Below, in pieces: positions 16,417-24,502 of a DNA stretch of 35,887 nucleotides. The stretch is from Bacteroides sp. (GTDB taxonomy: Bacteria > Bacteroidota > Bacteroidia > Bacteroidales > Bacteroidaceae): positions 1 to 35,887 of the forward strand of contig JAFURM010000020.1 in assembly GCA_017471925.1 (NCBI GenBank), written 5' to 3'. The notes beneath the pieces were generated by a model. It made no database searches and was not told the DNA's origin. It saw only the letters and a program-made list of their open reading frames with translations. The position numbers and the translations under genes are program-made. Numbering within the stretch: position 1 is the first letter of the stretch; each line of letters starts with the position of its first letter.

Positions 16417-17129
16417 TTCATCATTCCGTTAATCCCGAAGGGTGAAGCATTATGTTCCAGGTTCTCTTCTACGCTGCCGATGATACCGTCCTTGATGTGG
16501 ATAATCTTGTCCGTCTGATTGGCCACACCGCTCTCGTGGGTCACCACAACAATGGTCATCCCCTCGGCGTGCAACTCTTTCAGAATCTGCATCACCTCTA
16601 CAGAGGTTTTACTGTCCAAGGCTCCGGTAGGCTCGTCGGCCAGGATGATTTGCGGCTTGGTGATGAGGGCGCGGGCAATGGCTACACGCTGTTTCTGTCC
16701 GCCGCTCATCTCGTTGGGCATGTGGTGTGCCCAATCTTTCAGTCCCAAGCGGTCCAGGTATTCCAGTGCCAAGGCGTTCCGCTTGCGTCGGCCCACTCCT
16801 TGATAGAACAGCGGCAGAGCCACGTTCTCCATGGCATTCTTGAAGGAAATGAGGTTGAATGACTGGAAGATGAAGCCAATCAGGCGGTTGCGGTATTCGG
16901 CAGCACGGTTCTCGCTCAATCCCTTGATGAGAGTGCCGTTCAGGTAATACTCGCCGGTGTCATAGTTGTCCAGGATGCCCAATATATTCAATAAGGTGGA
17001 TTTGCCCGAGCCTGATGAACCCATGATGGAGACGAACTCTCCCTTGGCAATGTCCAGGTTAATACCTTTCAGCACGTGGAGCGGTGCTCCGTTGTAATAG
17101 GTCTTGTTGATGTCTTTAAGGTGAATCAC
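16413..17129 (-). CDS. ABC transporter ATP-binding protein (MacB/LolD type)
   Basis: This is an ATPase of about 238 residues that energises the two downstream permeases. All motifs are intact: Walker A GSSGSGKST, Q-loop region IFQSFNLI, signature MSGGQKQRVAIARAL, Walker B IILADEPTGALD and H-loop VVVTHE. I chose the GTG at 17129 (reading MIHLKDINKTYY) because family proteins start at this point. The frame remains open further upstream to a TTG at 17186, which would add 19 residues of unlikely sequence. It is the first gene of the exporter operon and is divergent from the ROK kinase gene. No convincing -7 element was found for it in the shared 161-bp gap. Confidence 0.9.
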   Translation of the reverse strand: MIHLKDINKTYYNGAPLHVLKGINLDIAKGEFVSIMGSSGSGKSTLLNILGILDNYDTGEYYLNGTLIKGLSENRAAEYRNRLIGFIFQSFNLISFKNAMENVALPLFYQGVGRRKRNALALEYLDRLGLKDWAHHMPNEMSGGQKQRVAIARALITKPQIILADEPTGALDSKTSVEVMQILKELHAEGMTIVVVTHESGVANQTDKIIHIKDGIIGSVEENLEHNASPFGINGMMK

Positions 17130-17212
17130 GTTATTTTCTATTTGAATTTTTCCTATTAGACGCTCGGTAGTAGTGAAAAGTTGCAACCAAAATGCACTTT
17201 TTTCAAGAAAGA

Positions 17213-17244
17213 TTTTGCTATCTCGTTTTTCTTTATGACTTTTG
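17213..17244 (+). promoter_or_regulatory. Candidate promoter of the ROK kinase gene
   Basis: TTTTG at 17213-17217 and GACTTTTG at 17237-17244 are 19 nt apart. This approximates the Bacteroides -33/-7 pair (TTTG and TAnnTTTG) with a mismatch in the -7 box. It lies about 47 nt upstream of the start codon. Confidence 0.4.
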
Positions 17245-17290
17245 TAGCATAAACATTTAACTAACTAACCATTTAAAAGAGATTGATATC

Positions 17291-18271
17291 ATGAATTCAA
17301 GTATGGAAAAGCCCTATGTAGTGGGCATTGACATAGGCGGAACCAACACCGTCTTTGGTATTGTAGATGCACGTGGAACCATCATAGCCAGTAGCTCTAT
17401 CAAAACCGGTGCCTATGAGAAAGCAGAAGATTACGTAGACGAAGTTTGCAAGAACCTGGCTGCGCTGATTGCCGCCAATGGCGGTGCCGATAAGGTGAAA
17501 GGTATCGGTGTAGGCGCTCCCAACGGTAACTATTATAGCGGAACCATTGAGTATGCACCCAATCTTCCCTGGAAGGGCATTATCCCCTTGGCTGCCATGT
17601 TTGAAGAACGCCTGGGCATTCCCACGGCACTGACCAATGACGCCAATGCCGCCGCCATCGGCGAAATGACTTACGGCGCCGCTCGTGGCATGAAGGATTT
17701 CATCATGATTACGCTGGGTACAGGCGTTGGTAGCGGTATCGTCATCAACGGACAGATGGTTTATGGACATGACGGCTTTGCCGGCGAATTGGGTCACACC
17801 ATTATCCGTCGTGAGAATGGACGCACGTGTGGTTGTGGTCGCAAGGGGTGTCTGGAGACTTATTGCTCGGCTACGGGTGTAGCACGCTCTGCCCGTGAAT
17901 TCCTTGCCGCAAGCACCGAACCCAGTTTGCTCCGTGCCATTCCTGCCGAAGAAATCACTTCCAAGGATGTATATGATGCAGCCGTGAAGGGTGACAAGAT
18001 TGCACAGGATATTTTTGACTTTACCGGCACTTTGCTGGGTGAAGCGTTGGTAGATTTCATCGCTTTCTCCAGTCCTGAGGCTATTGTGCTGTTTGGTGGT
18101 CTGGCCAAGTCGGGTGACTACATCTTCAAACCTATTCAGAAAGCCATTGACGACAATGTGCTTCCCATCTATAAGGGCAAGACCAAACTCCTGATGTCAG
18201 AACTGAAGGATGCCGATGCCGCTGTGCTTGGTGCCAGTGCTTTGGCTTGGGAGTTGAAAGAACTGAAATAA
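17291..18271 (+). CDS. ROK-family glucokinase
   Basis: This 326-residue sugar kinase probably phosphorylates glucose (or a related hexose) with ATP in the cytoplasm. The phosphate-binding motif GIDIGGTNTVFGIVD is at the N-terminus. LTNDANAAAIGE near 114 supplies the catalytic Asp117. A second ATP-site motif is TLGTGVGSGIVING near 141. The ROK zinc site comprises ELGHTI with His169 and CGCGRKGC from 180. The C-terminal LFGGLAKSGDYIF motif is also present. There is no HTH domain, so it is an enzyme rather than a ROK repressor. The gene stands alone with its own promoter candidate and terminator. It could feed glucose from nearby glycan breakdown into glycolysis, but that link is only positional. 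Confidence 0.9.
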   Translation: MNSSMEKPYVVGIDIGGTNTVFGIVDARGTIIASSSIKTGAYEKAEDYVDEVCKNLAALIAANGGADKVKGIGVGAPNGNYYSGTIEYAPNLPWKGIIPLAAMFEERLGIPTALTNDANAAAIGEMTYGAARGMKDFIMITLGTGVGSGIVINGQMVYGHDGFAGELGHTIIRRENGRTCGCGRKGCLETYCSATGVARSAREFLAASTEPSLLRAIPAEEITSKDVYDAAVKGDKIAQDIFDFTGTLLGEALVDFIAFSSPEAIVLFGGLAKSGDYIFKPIQKAIDDNVLPIYKGKTKLLMSELKDADAAVLGASALAWELKELK

Positions 18272-18336
18272 ACAGAAGACCTTTCTTTTTATGACATGCC
18301 TTAAATTAGGCAAATGATAGATTAATACATTTGTGA

Positions 18337-18365
18337 AGCCCCGTTGTTGTGAGAACAATGGGGCT
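18337..18365 (+). terminator. Intrinsic terminator after the ROK kinase gene
   Basis: A 12-bp stem (arms 18337-18348 and 18354-18365, one G-T pair) with a 5-nt loop is followed by TTTTTGTG on the plus strand. It lies 65 nt after the stop codon and 13 nt before the end of the convergent dehydrogenase gene. Confidence 0.85.
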
Positions 18366-18377
18366 TTTTGTGCTTTT

Positions 18378-19397
18378 CTATGCTATCTCCACGAGTATGC
18401 GGAACACTTTCCCGGGGTCGGCTGCCCATGCTTGCATGGCGGTAGATGCCTGTTCGGGGGAGACGATGCTGCTGATGAGTTGTTCTTTGGGACAAGTGCC
18501 CTGCTCCAGATAGTGGATAACGGCACGGAAGTCGGTCGGAAGAGCGTTGCGTGAGCCGTAGATGTTCAGCTCCTTCTGCACAAAATATTTCGTTTGGAAG
18601 GAAATCTCAGACTTGGCATACCCGATACATACCACACGGCCCGTAAAACCCACTTCGTTGACTGCCGTGATATAGGTCTCGGGACTGCCCACAGCTTCAA
18701 TGACTACATCGGGACCCAGTCCCTGTGTCACTTCCTGCAGGCGTTCGTGGAGCGACTGGGTGCGTGAGTTGATGCAATGGACAGCACCCAGTCGGGCGGC
18801 TAATGCCAGCTTTTCATCGTCAATGTCTACGGCTATGACGGTGGCACCACGCAGTGCTGCCCGCACAATGGCTCCGACACCTATCATACCGCAGCCGATG
18901 ACCATGACACAATCAATGTCGGTCACCTGTGCACGTGATACGGCATGAAATCCCACGCTCATAGGCTCTATCAGGGCACAGTCGCGTGGCGAAAGACTGT
19001 TGGCCGGTATCACTTTCTCCCAGGGTATGGCGAGATACTCGGTCATGGCACCGTTGCGTTGCACGCCTAAGGTCTCGTTGTGTTCACAGGCGTTCACACG
19101 GTTGTTGCGGCACGAGGCGCACTTGCCGCAGTTGGTATAGGGGTTCACCGTAACACTCATGCCGGGCTGCAGAGAGACCGGAACACCTTCTCCTGTGGCA
19201 GCAATGACGGCTCCTATTTCGTGGCCGGGGATGACCGGCAGTTTCACCATGGGATTACGTCCCAGGAAGGTGTTGAGGTCAGAACCGCAGAAACCCACAT
19301 AGTGGACCTTCAGTAATACTCCGCCCGGTTTCAGGACGGGCTTTTCTATTTCTACCGTTTCCATGTGGAGCGGTGAAGTGATTTGAATGGCTTTCAT
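18378..19397 (-). CDS. Zinc-dependent medium-chain dehydrogenase (sugar-acid/polyol type)
   Basis: This 339-residue MDR enzyme oxidises a secondary alcohol with NAD(P). Catalytic zinc ligands are in GFCGSD (Cys37), GHE (His59, Glu60) and ALIEPMSVG (Glu144). Structural zinc cysteines are 90, 93, 96 and 104 in CGKCASCRNNRVNAC. The Rossmann motif GCGMIGVG starts at 168. The C-terminal YGSRNALPTDF segment resembles L-galactonate 5-dehydrogenase (LgoD-like) proteins. That suits a sugar-acid substrate released by the adjacent lactonase, such as L-fuconate or L-galactonate. It is the last gene of the minus-strand module, 25 bases after the amidohydrolase. The enzyme class is firm; the substrate is inferred from context and partial resemblance. 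Confidence 0.85.
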   Translation of the reverse strand: MKAIQITSPLHMETVEIEKPVLKPGGVLLKVHYVGFCGSDLNTFLGRNPMVKLPVIPGHEIGAVIAATGEGVPVSLQPGMSVTVNPYTNCGKCASCRNNRVNACEHNETLGVQRNGAMTEYLAIPWEKVIPANSLSPRDCALIEPMSVGFHAVSRAQVTDIDCVMVIGCGMIGVGAIVRAALRGATVIAVDIDDEKLALAARLGAVHCINSRTQSLHERLQEVTQGLGPDVVIEAVGSPETYITAVNEVGFTGRVVCIGYAKSEISFQTKYFVQKELNIYGSRNALPTDFRAVIHYLEQGTCPKEQLISSIVSPEQASTAMQAWAADPGKVFRILVEIA

Positions 19398-19422
19398 CGT
19401 TTCTATTGTTTTATTAGGGGGA

Positions 19423-20349
19423 TTATTCAGACATGTTTTTGATATAGGGAAGTTCTATCAGGCGGTTGAACCCATAGAATTGGGCGGCGTTCCGTTCCAG
19501 GAAGAGTTTTTTCTCCTCGGAAGAGAGTTCGTCACTCTTCAATACGAAGTCATAGGACATGCGGTAGGTGATGGCTGTGATGGTGCGCGGATAGTCGGAA
19601 CCCCACATCAACTTCTCCATACCCACCAGGTCGGCCGCTTTACGGATGGCGCGAATGGCTCCATGGAAAGGATAGAACTCATCGTTGAAGAGCCACGTGA
19701 TGCCGCCGGATTCTATCCGCACATTCGGGTGAAGAGCCAGTTTGATCTGCTCTTGCCACTGCGGACGTGTTACCATGCCGAAATGGCCTATGGCTATCTT
19801 CAGGGAGGGACACTCTTGTATCACCTCCTCCATTTCACCCACTTGCAGGGCACCATCGGCCAAATCGATGGAGAGGATGATACCGCGCTGCTCCATTTCG
19901 TGGAATAACTGCATCATCTCGTTGCCGGTGAGACTCACCCGTCCTTCCTTCAGCAGCAGGCGTTGGGCAGGTATCTTGATGGCTCTGAATCCTTCGTCCA
20001 TCAGACTGCAGGCATGGGGCAGGAAGCCTGGACGGCGGAACTCGCACATGCCGCACACCAAAAAGCGGTCGGGATAACGCCGGGCCACCTCTGCCAGATA
20101 GTCGTTCTGTATACCGTCGATAAACTCTTGGGTAATGACGGCTGCCGAGACTTGGGCATAGTCCATATTGGACAGAAACACTTCGGCACTATTCTTTCCG
20201 TTGGTCATGAAGGGGGGAAGCATTTGCCGTACCTCGCCCATGAAAAGCGAGCGGCCGTTCTCCATTGTGCGAATGGGCAGATTGTCCACTACGGTGTCTT
20301 GCCTCAGCCACAGGTGGGCATGGGCATCAATGATTCTAAGGTCGTTCAT
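19423..20349 (-). CDS. Amidohydrolase-family sugar lactonase (L-fuconolactonase-like)
   Basis: This 308-residue TIM-barrel protein belongs to the amidohydrolase-2 family, which includes L-fuconolactonase and related aldonolactonases (COG3618 type). The metal motif IDAHAHLW gives His10 and His12. IAIGHFGM supplies His189, and LMWGSDYPR supplies the conserved Asp252. No signal peptide is visible, so it acts in the cytoplasm. I chose the ATG at 20349, giving MNDLRIIDAHAHLW, because the family starts just before the HxH motif. The longer frame overlaps upstream sequence without conservation. It sits 10 bases after the aldo/keto reductase stop. A sugar dehydrogenase producing a lactone next to a lactonase is the standard arrangement of oxidative sugar pathways. 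Confidence 0.83.
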   Translation of the reverse strand: MNDLRIIDAHAHLWLRQDTVVDNLPIRTMENGRSLFMGEVRQMLPPFMTNGKNSAEVFLSNMDYAQVSAAVITQEFIDGIQNDYLAEVARRYPDRFLVCGMCEFRRPGFLPHACSLMDEGFRAIKIPAQRLLLKEGRVSLTGNEMMQLFHEMEQRGIILSIDLADGALQVGEMEEVIQECPSLKIAIGHFGMVTRPQWQEQIKLALHPNVRIESGGITWLFNDEFYPFHGAIRAIRKAADLVGMEKLMWGSDYPRTITAITYRMSYDFVLKSDELSSEEKKLFLERNAAQFYGFNRLIELPYIKNMSE

Positions 20350-20359
20350 GTGGATGACA

Positions 20360-21292
20360 TTAAGAGTTTTTCCAACTGACACGCATCTGGCTGCCGATGA
20401 TGCTCTGTACCTCTTTTACCAGAGTCTCGTCCATGGGCTCCTGTAGGTAACTCAGGTTCTTCAGCACATTGTCGGGATTGGCCGAACTGAACAGGGTGGT
20501 GGCGATACGCGGATTGCTGACGGCGTATTGGATGGCCAATCGTTCAATGGGGTAGTCCTTGGCGAGACAGTGGGCCGCTGCCTTTTGGCAGGCTTCAATC
20601 AGTGGACGGGGTGCCGGATGCCAGGCGGGGACACCACGCTGCGAGAGTAGTCCCATGGAGAGGGGAGAGGCGTTGATGATACCTATCCCGCGTTGTTCAA
20701 AGTAGTCCAGGTAGTCCGCCAGCTTGTCATCGTTCAGGCAGTAGTGGCAGAAGTTCAGTACACTCTCCACCGTGCCGGCAGGTGTGTGGTCAATGACCCA
20801 TTGCAGGTTTTCCAGTTGCAGGTCAGTGATTCCCACGTGGCCCACCACGCCTTTTTCCCGCAACTCTACTAAGGCCGGCAGGGTCTCTTCGGCCACTTGA
20901 TGCAGATCGGCAAATTCAATGTCGTGTACGTTGATGAGGTCAATGTAGTCTACGTTCAGGCGTTCCATGCTTTCATAGACGCTCTCTGTGGCCCGGCGAC
21001 CCGAATAGTCCCACGTGTTGATTCCATCCTTGCCGTAGCGTCCCACCTTGGTGGAGAGGTAGTAGCGGTCGCGCGGAATCTCCTTCAATGCCTTCCCCAA
21101 TACTGTCTCGGCCTTGTAGTGGCCGTAGTAGGGAGAGACGTCAATAAAGTTCATGCCATGCTCCACGGCCGTGTGGACAGCTCGCACAGCTTCTGCCTCG
21201 CGTACATCATGGAACACTCCTCCTAACGAGGAGGCTCCGAAACTGAGTTCAGATACCCTCATCCCAGTTTTTCCAATTTCGTTATATCTCAT
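20360..21292 (-). CDS. Aldo/keto reductase, L-fucose/L-galactose dehydrogenase-like
   Basis: This AKR of about 310 residues belongs to the L-galactose/L-fucose 1-dehydrogenase group, which oxidises the sugar at C1 to a lactone with NAD(P). The catalytic tetrad is visible: Asp51 and Tyr56 in NFIDVSPYYGHYKAETVLG, Lys82 in LSTKVGRYG and His123 in LINVHDIEF. The HDIEF segment is characteristic of the plant and bacterial L-galactose dehydrogenase subgroup. I chose the ATG at 21292 (MRYNEIGKTGMRVSEL), which has AAGGA close upstream; an ATG 30 nt further upstream cannot be excluded. The gene lies between the AraC regulator and the lactonase on the minus strand. The context (GH29, mutarotase, lactonase) favours L-fucose or L-galactose as substrate. 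Confidence 0.85.
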   Translation of the reverse strand: MRYNEIGKTGMRVSELSFGASSLGGVFHDVREAEAVRAVHTAVEHGMNFIDVSPYYGHYKAETVLGKALKEIPRDRYYLSTKVGRYGKDGINTWDYSGRRATESVYESMERLNVDYIDLINVHDIEFADLHQVAEETLPALVELREKGVVGHVGITDLQLENLQWVIDHTPAGTVESVLNFCHYCLNDDKLADYLDYFEQRGIGIINASPLSMGLLSQRGVPAWHPAPRPLIEACQKAAAHCLAKDYPIERLAIQYAVSNPRIATTLFSSANPDNVLKNLSYLQEPMDETLVKEVQSIIGSQMRVSWKNS

Positions 21293-21325
21293 ATTCCTTA
21301 ATTTATAATTCATCATTTGCAATGC

Positions 21326-22183
21326 TCACTCATCATTCATTCTGTATTGTTGTGGCGTCATTCCCGTTGTCTTGCGGAATAGGCGGTTGAAGTAGGAGTG
21401 GTCTTCGAAAGCCAGAGCCAAGGCAATGCTCTTGATGGAGAGCTTGGAGGTGAGCAACAGGAGTTGTGCTTTCTCCACCTTCTTCTGATTGATGTAGTGC
21501 AGAGGTGTACTGCCGGTTGTCCGCTTGAAGAGGCGGATGAAGTGGTCCTTGGATAGACAGGCCGTGTTGGCCAACTGTTCAATGCTGATGCTTGTGTGCA
21601 GGTTCTTGCGGATGTAGGCCAGCACTTTCTGCATGCGGTCGTCGCTGACTTCCGACTTGGGTTGCGCATGTTTCAGGAAACGGGCGATGAGTTGGTAGAC
21701 GATGCCGCGCGATTCCACCTTGTCACAGAAGGCTCGTTGTTTGTTCTTCACGATGTTGTGGAGCAGTGTGGAGTTATTGTCATAGGTGCTGGGGTCCGAT
21801 TGAGTCAGTCGGAACGTGGGATTCATCTCGCAGAGACGTTGGAACAGGGCGAGGTCCAGCGGTGTGGCCGGTAGTTCGGTGGGAAAGTGCCAGTCCTCCA
21901 GAATGCCCGTGTCCGACTGATGGTCCTCGTAGATGTGCAGGTAGTAGTGCTCAAAAGGACCGTTGCAGTGGTAGCTGTGGGACGTGAAAGCCGGAATCAG
22001 GTAGAGGTGTCCCGGCCTCAAGGTCTGTTCCTTGTCGGGCAGGTTGATTTGTGCGCTTCCCCTCGTTACATAATAGAGCCGTGTGAAGGGACTGCTTACG
22101 TCCTGCCAATTCCAGTCACCGTCGTGGACGGCCGGTCCCACGTTCAGTATAAGCAGGTGCAGTTGGTCAATGGATGAAATCAT
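21326..22183 (-). CDS. AraC-family transcriptional regulator
   Basis: This 285-residue regulator has an N-terminal cupin-like ligand domain (TRLYYVTRGSAQINLP, then LRPGHLYLIPAFTSHSY). The C-terminal AraC double helix-turn-helix spans about residues 185-283. Helix one is SIEQLANTACLSKDHFIRLF and helix two is SIKSIALALAFEDHSYFNRL, ending in the signature FRKTTGMTPQQYR. I chose the ATG at 22183 because AGGAG lies about seven bases upstream on the minus strand; the longer open frame reads through the promoter region. It heads the minus-strand dehydrogenase/lactonase operon and is divergent from the fucosidase gene. It is therefore the likely sugar-responsive activator of both arms. Confidence 0.92.
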   Translation of the reverse strand: MISSIDQLHLLILNVGPAVHDGDWNWQDVSSPFTRLYYVTRGSAQINLPDKEQTLRPGHLYLIPAFTSHSYHCNGPFEHYYLHIYEDHQSDTGILEDWHFPTELPATPLDLALFQRLCEMNPTFRLTQSDPSTYDNNSTLLHNIVKNKQRAFCDKVESRGIVYQLIARFLKHAQPKSEVSDDRMQKVLAYIRKNLHTSISIEQLANTACLSKDHFIRLFKRTTGSTPLHYINQKKVEKAQLLLLTSKLSIKSIALALAFEDHSYFNRLFRKTTGMTPQQYRMNDE

Positions 22184-22247
22184 GGTGCATCTCCTGATAT
22201 TGGTTAATTGGCTGCAAGTTAGGAGAAAAAAAAGTAAGCACCAACCG

Positions 22248-22322
22248 AATGTCGATAATTTGCACAGCTTTGCCACAAGAAACCCTCAATAATCCCATGC
22301 CGGGAATGGAAATGTCGATAAT
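22248..22322. promoter_or_regulatory. 12-bp direct repeat pair, candidate AraC operators
   Basis: The sequence aatgtcgataat occurs exactly at 22248-22259 and 22311-22322. The repeat distance is 63 bp, close to six helical turns. The left copy abuts a TTG -33 candidate of the regulator promoter. The right copy lies about 50 bp upstream of the fucosidase -7 box. Such spacing and position fit AraC-type activation, possibly with looping. Confidence 0.55.
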
Positions 22323-22371
22323 GTCCAATACAAACCTCCCATTGTCTGATGCTTGTTATCGTTTATCTCTC

Positions 22372-22379
22372 TATCTTTG
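22372..22379 (+). promoter_or_regulatory. Candidate -7 element of the fucosidase promoter
   Basis: TATCTTTG matches TAnnTTTG exactly, 43 nt upstream of the GH29 start codon. The nearest upstream TTG copies are at unusual distances (16 and 27 nt), which is consistent with an activator-dependent promoter. Confidence 0.6.
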
Positions 22380-22422
22380 CACCATACAGAAAATAAAACA
22401 AACTACTTAAACAATCTGACCA

Positions 22423-24063
22423 ATGAAAGCAAGAAGATTATCTCTCCTCCTCTCCTTTTGTATGGCGGGGATGTTGTCAGCCCAGGAATACCAGGTTCCG
22501 GTATCGGAGGTGCATGAAAAAGTGGCGGGAGGTGTGTTTGCTCCCACCTGGGAATCGCTGAAGACCTATGAAGTGCCCGAGTGGTTCCGTAATGCCAAGT
22601 TCGGCATTTGGGCCCATTGGGGACCGCAATGCGTGGAGGGCTCTGGTGACTGGATGGCCCGTTCCTTATATATAGAAGGTACGCGCGAGTACAAGCATCA
22701 CGTGGAGCACTATGGCCACCCCTCTGAAGTAGGCTTCAAGGACATTCTACCCTTGTTCAAGGCCGGGAAGTGGAATCCCGATTCGTTGGTGGCTTTCTAC
22801 AAGCAGATTGGGGCGCAGTATTTCTTTGCCTTGGGCAATCATCACGACAACTTCGACCTGTGGGACAGCCGCTACCAACGTTGGAACTCTGTGAACATCG
22901 GCCCCAAGAAGGATATTTTGGCCGGATGGGCAGAGGCGGCCAGGAAGCAAGGACTTCCCTTCGGCATCAGTTTCCATGCCGACCATGCCTGGAGTTGGTA
23001 TGAACCGTCGCAGCGTTACGACCGTGAGGGACCCAAGATGGGCGTGCCTTATGACGGCACCCTCACCAAGGCCGATGGTGTGGGCAAGTGGTGGGAAGGA
23101 TATGACCCTCAGGAACTCTATGCACAGAATCATCCCCTCAGTCAAGGCAGCTGGGCCAACGGCATGATACACAGACAGTGGGCCTGGGGCAACGGTGTAG
23201 CACTGCCCACACAGGAATATTGTACCAACTTCTATGACCGCACACTGGATGCCATCAACCGTTATAATCCCGACCTGATTTACTTCGATGTGACCGGTGT
23301 GCCTTTCTATCCCATCAGTGATGCCGGCCTGAAGATTGCCGCCCACTTCTATAACCACAACATGGCGATTCACAAGGGTGACTTGCGGGCGGTGATGTTT
23401 GGCAAGATTCTGACCGAAGAACAACGCGATGCCTTGGTTTGGGACGTAGAGAAGGGAGCACCCAACCGCATTATGGAGGAACCGTGGCAGTCCTGTTCAT
23501 GCATCGGTGGCTGGCACTACAACACGGGCATCTATGAACGCAACCGCTATAAGTCGGCTGCCGATGTGGTGAAACTCCTGGTAGACATTGTCAGCAAGAA
23601 CGGCAATCTGTTGCTCAGCGTACCCTTGCGGGCCGATGGCACTTTCGATGAAAAGGAAGAGGCTATTCTGAAAGCTTTCGGTGCCTGGATGACGGTCAAC
23701 AAGGAGAGTATCATCGACACCCGCCCCTGGAAAGTATTCGGTGAAGGCCCCATTGCCGAGGCCGATATCCAAATCAATGCCCAGGGCTTCAACGAAGGTG
23801 CCTATACCAAGGCCACTGCTCAGGAAATACGCTTCACGCAGCGTGGCAAGTTCCTCTATGCTACGGCGCTCTCCTGGCCGGAGGGAAAGCAGGTACTCAT
23901 CAAGTCTCTGAGTCAGGATAATCCCCTTCATCCGGGTAAAATCCGTCGGGTGGAACTGCTGGGCTACGGCAAGGTAAGTTTCAGCCGCACGGCCGATGGA
24001 CTGCTCATCAACCTGCCCGACAAACAAGTGAACGACATTGCACCCGTATTTAAAATCAGATAA
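22423..24063 (+). CDS. GH29 alpha-L-fucosidase, secreted
   Basis: This 546-residue enzyme belongs to GH29, retaining alpha-L-fucosidases that remove terminal L-fucose; some members accept L-galactose. A signal peptide spans residues 1-20 (SFCMAGMLSAQ). The catalytic barrel carries WFRNAKFGIWAHWGPQ near 54, the substrate-binding ALGNHHDNFDLWDS near 136 and YNPDLIYFDVTG near 281. That last segment places the probable nucleophile at Asp289. SKNGNLLLSVPLRADGTF follows, and then a C-terminal beta-sandwich. GH29 domain length is normal. The product would enter the divergent oxidative pathway after conversion by the mutarotase gene three bases downstream. The fucosidase family is firm; the glycosidic linkage and the fucose versus galactose preference are open. 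Confidence 0.93.
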   Translation: MKARRLSLLLSFCMAGMLSAQEYQVPVSEVHEKVAGGVFAPTWESLKTYEVPEWFRNAKFGIWAHWGPQCVEGSGDWMARSLYIEGTREYKHHVEHYGHPSEVGFKDILPLFKAGKWNPDSLVAFYKQIGAQYFFALGNHHDNFDLWDSRYQRWNSVNIGPKKDILAGWAEAARKQGLPFGISFHADHAWSWYEPSQRYDREGPKMGVPYDGTLTKADGVGKWWEGYDPQELYAQNHPLSQGSWANGMIHRQWAWGNGVALPTQEYCTNFYDRTLDAINRYNPDLIYFDVTGVPFYPISDAGLKIAAHFYNHNMAIHKGDLRAVMFGKILTEEQRDALVWDVEKGAPNRIMEEPWQSCSCIGGWHYNTGIYERNRYKSAADVVKLLVDIVSKNGNLLLSVPLRADGTFDEKEEAILKAFGAWMTVNKESIIDTRPWKVFGEGPIAEADIQINAQGFNEGAYTKATAQEIRFTQRGKFLYATALSWPEGKQVLIKSLSQDNPLHPGKIRRVELLGYGKVSFSRTADGLLINLPDKQVNDIAPVFKIR

Positions 24064-24066
24064 ACC

Positions 24067-24444
24067 ATGAAAGGTTATAACGTCAAGAACTACCCCGGTC
24101 CGGTGAAGCGCTACTGCCGTACCCTGGACCTGAAGAACGATGAGGCATTGATTGCCGAGTATATCAAACGCCACAGCCAAAGCGAGGCCTGGCCCGAAAT
24201 CCTGGAAGGCATACGCTCTGTAGGTATCCTGGAGATGGAAATCTACATCACGGGTAACCGCCTTTTCATGATTGTGGAGACTCCGCAGAACTTCGATTGG
24301 GACAGTGCCATGGCCCGCCTGGGCACCTTGCCGCGCCAGCAGGAGTGGGAAGACTATATGGCCATCTTCCAGGACTGCCGGCCGGGCGATACAGCCACCG
24401 ACAAGTGGAAGATGATGGAGCGCATGTTCCATCTCTATGAATAG
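24067..24444 (+). CDS. DUF718/RhaM-family sugar mutarotase
   Basis: This 125-residue protein belongs to the L-rhamnose mutarotase fold family (DUF718, COG3254), which interconverts alpha and beta anomers of 6-deoxy-L-sugars. The N-terminal strand and helix read [20 protein letters not shown]. The conserved [19 protein letters not shown] segment follows near residue 37, then the strand [18 protein letters not shown] and a C-terminal [15 protein letters not shown] block. No signal peptide is present, so it works in the cytoplasm. It starts three bases after the fucosidase stop, clearly in one transcript. Members of this family associated with fucose genes are treated as type-2 L-fucose mutarotases, which fits here. 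The anomer produced would be supplied to the dehydrogenase. Confidence 0.85.
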   Translation: MKGYNVKNYPGPVKRYCRTLDLKNDEALIAEYIKRHSQSEAWPEILEGIRSVGILEMEIYITGNRLFMIVETPQNFDWDSAMARLGTLPRQQEWEDYMAIFQDCRPGDTATDKWKMMERMFHLYE

Positions 24445-24471
24445 CTTCGGCGAAAAAAGTCCAAGAAACAC

Positions 24472-24502
24472 TTGTGTATCTGACAAATAATTCGTTCCTT
24501 TG
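24472..24502 (+). promoter_or_regulatory. Promoter of rplS
   Basis: TTG at 24472-24474 and TTCCTTTG at 24495-24502 are 20 nt apart, close to the Bacteroides -33/-7 pattern. The predicted transcript would have a leader of about 85 nt before the L19 start codon. Confidence 0.55.

Noticed and set aside
17291-18271. ROK-family transcriptional repressor
   Set aside because: There is no N-terminal helix-turn-helix; the protein starts directly at the kinase phosphate motif and is of enzyme length.
22184-22276. Extended N-terminus of the AraC regulator
   Set aside because: The extra 31 residues would cover the promoter region and one operator candidate, while the ATG at 22183 has a good AGGAG site.
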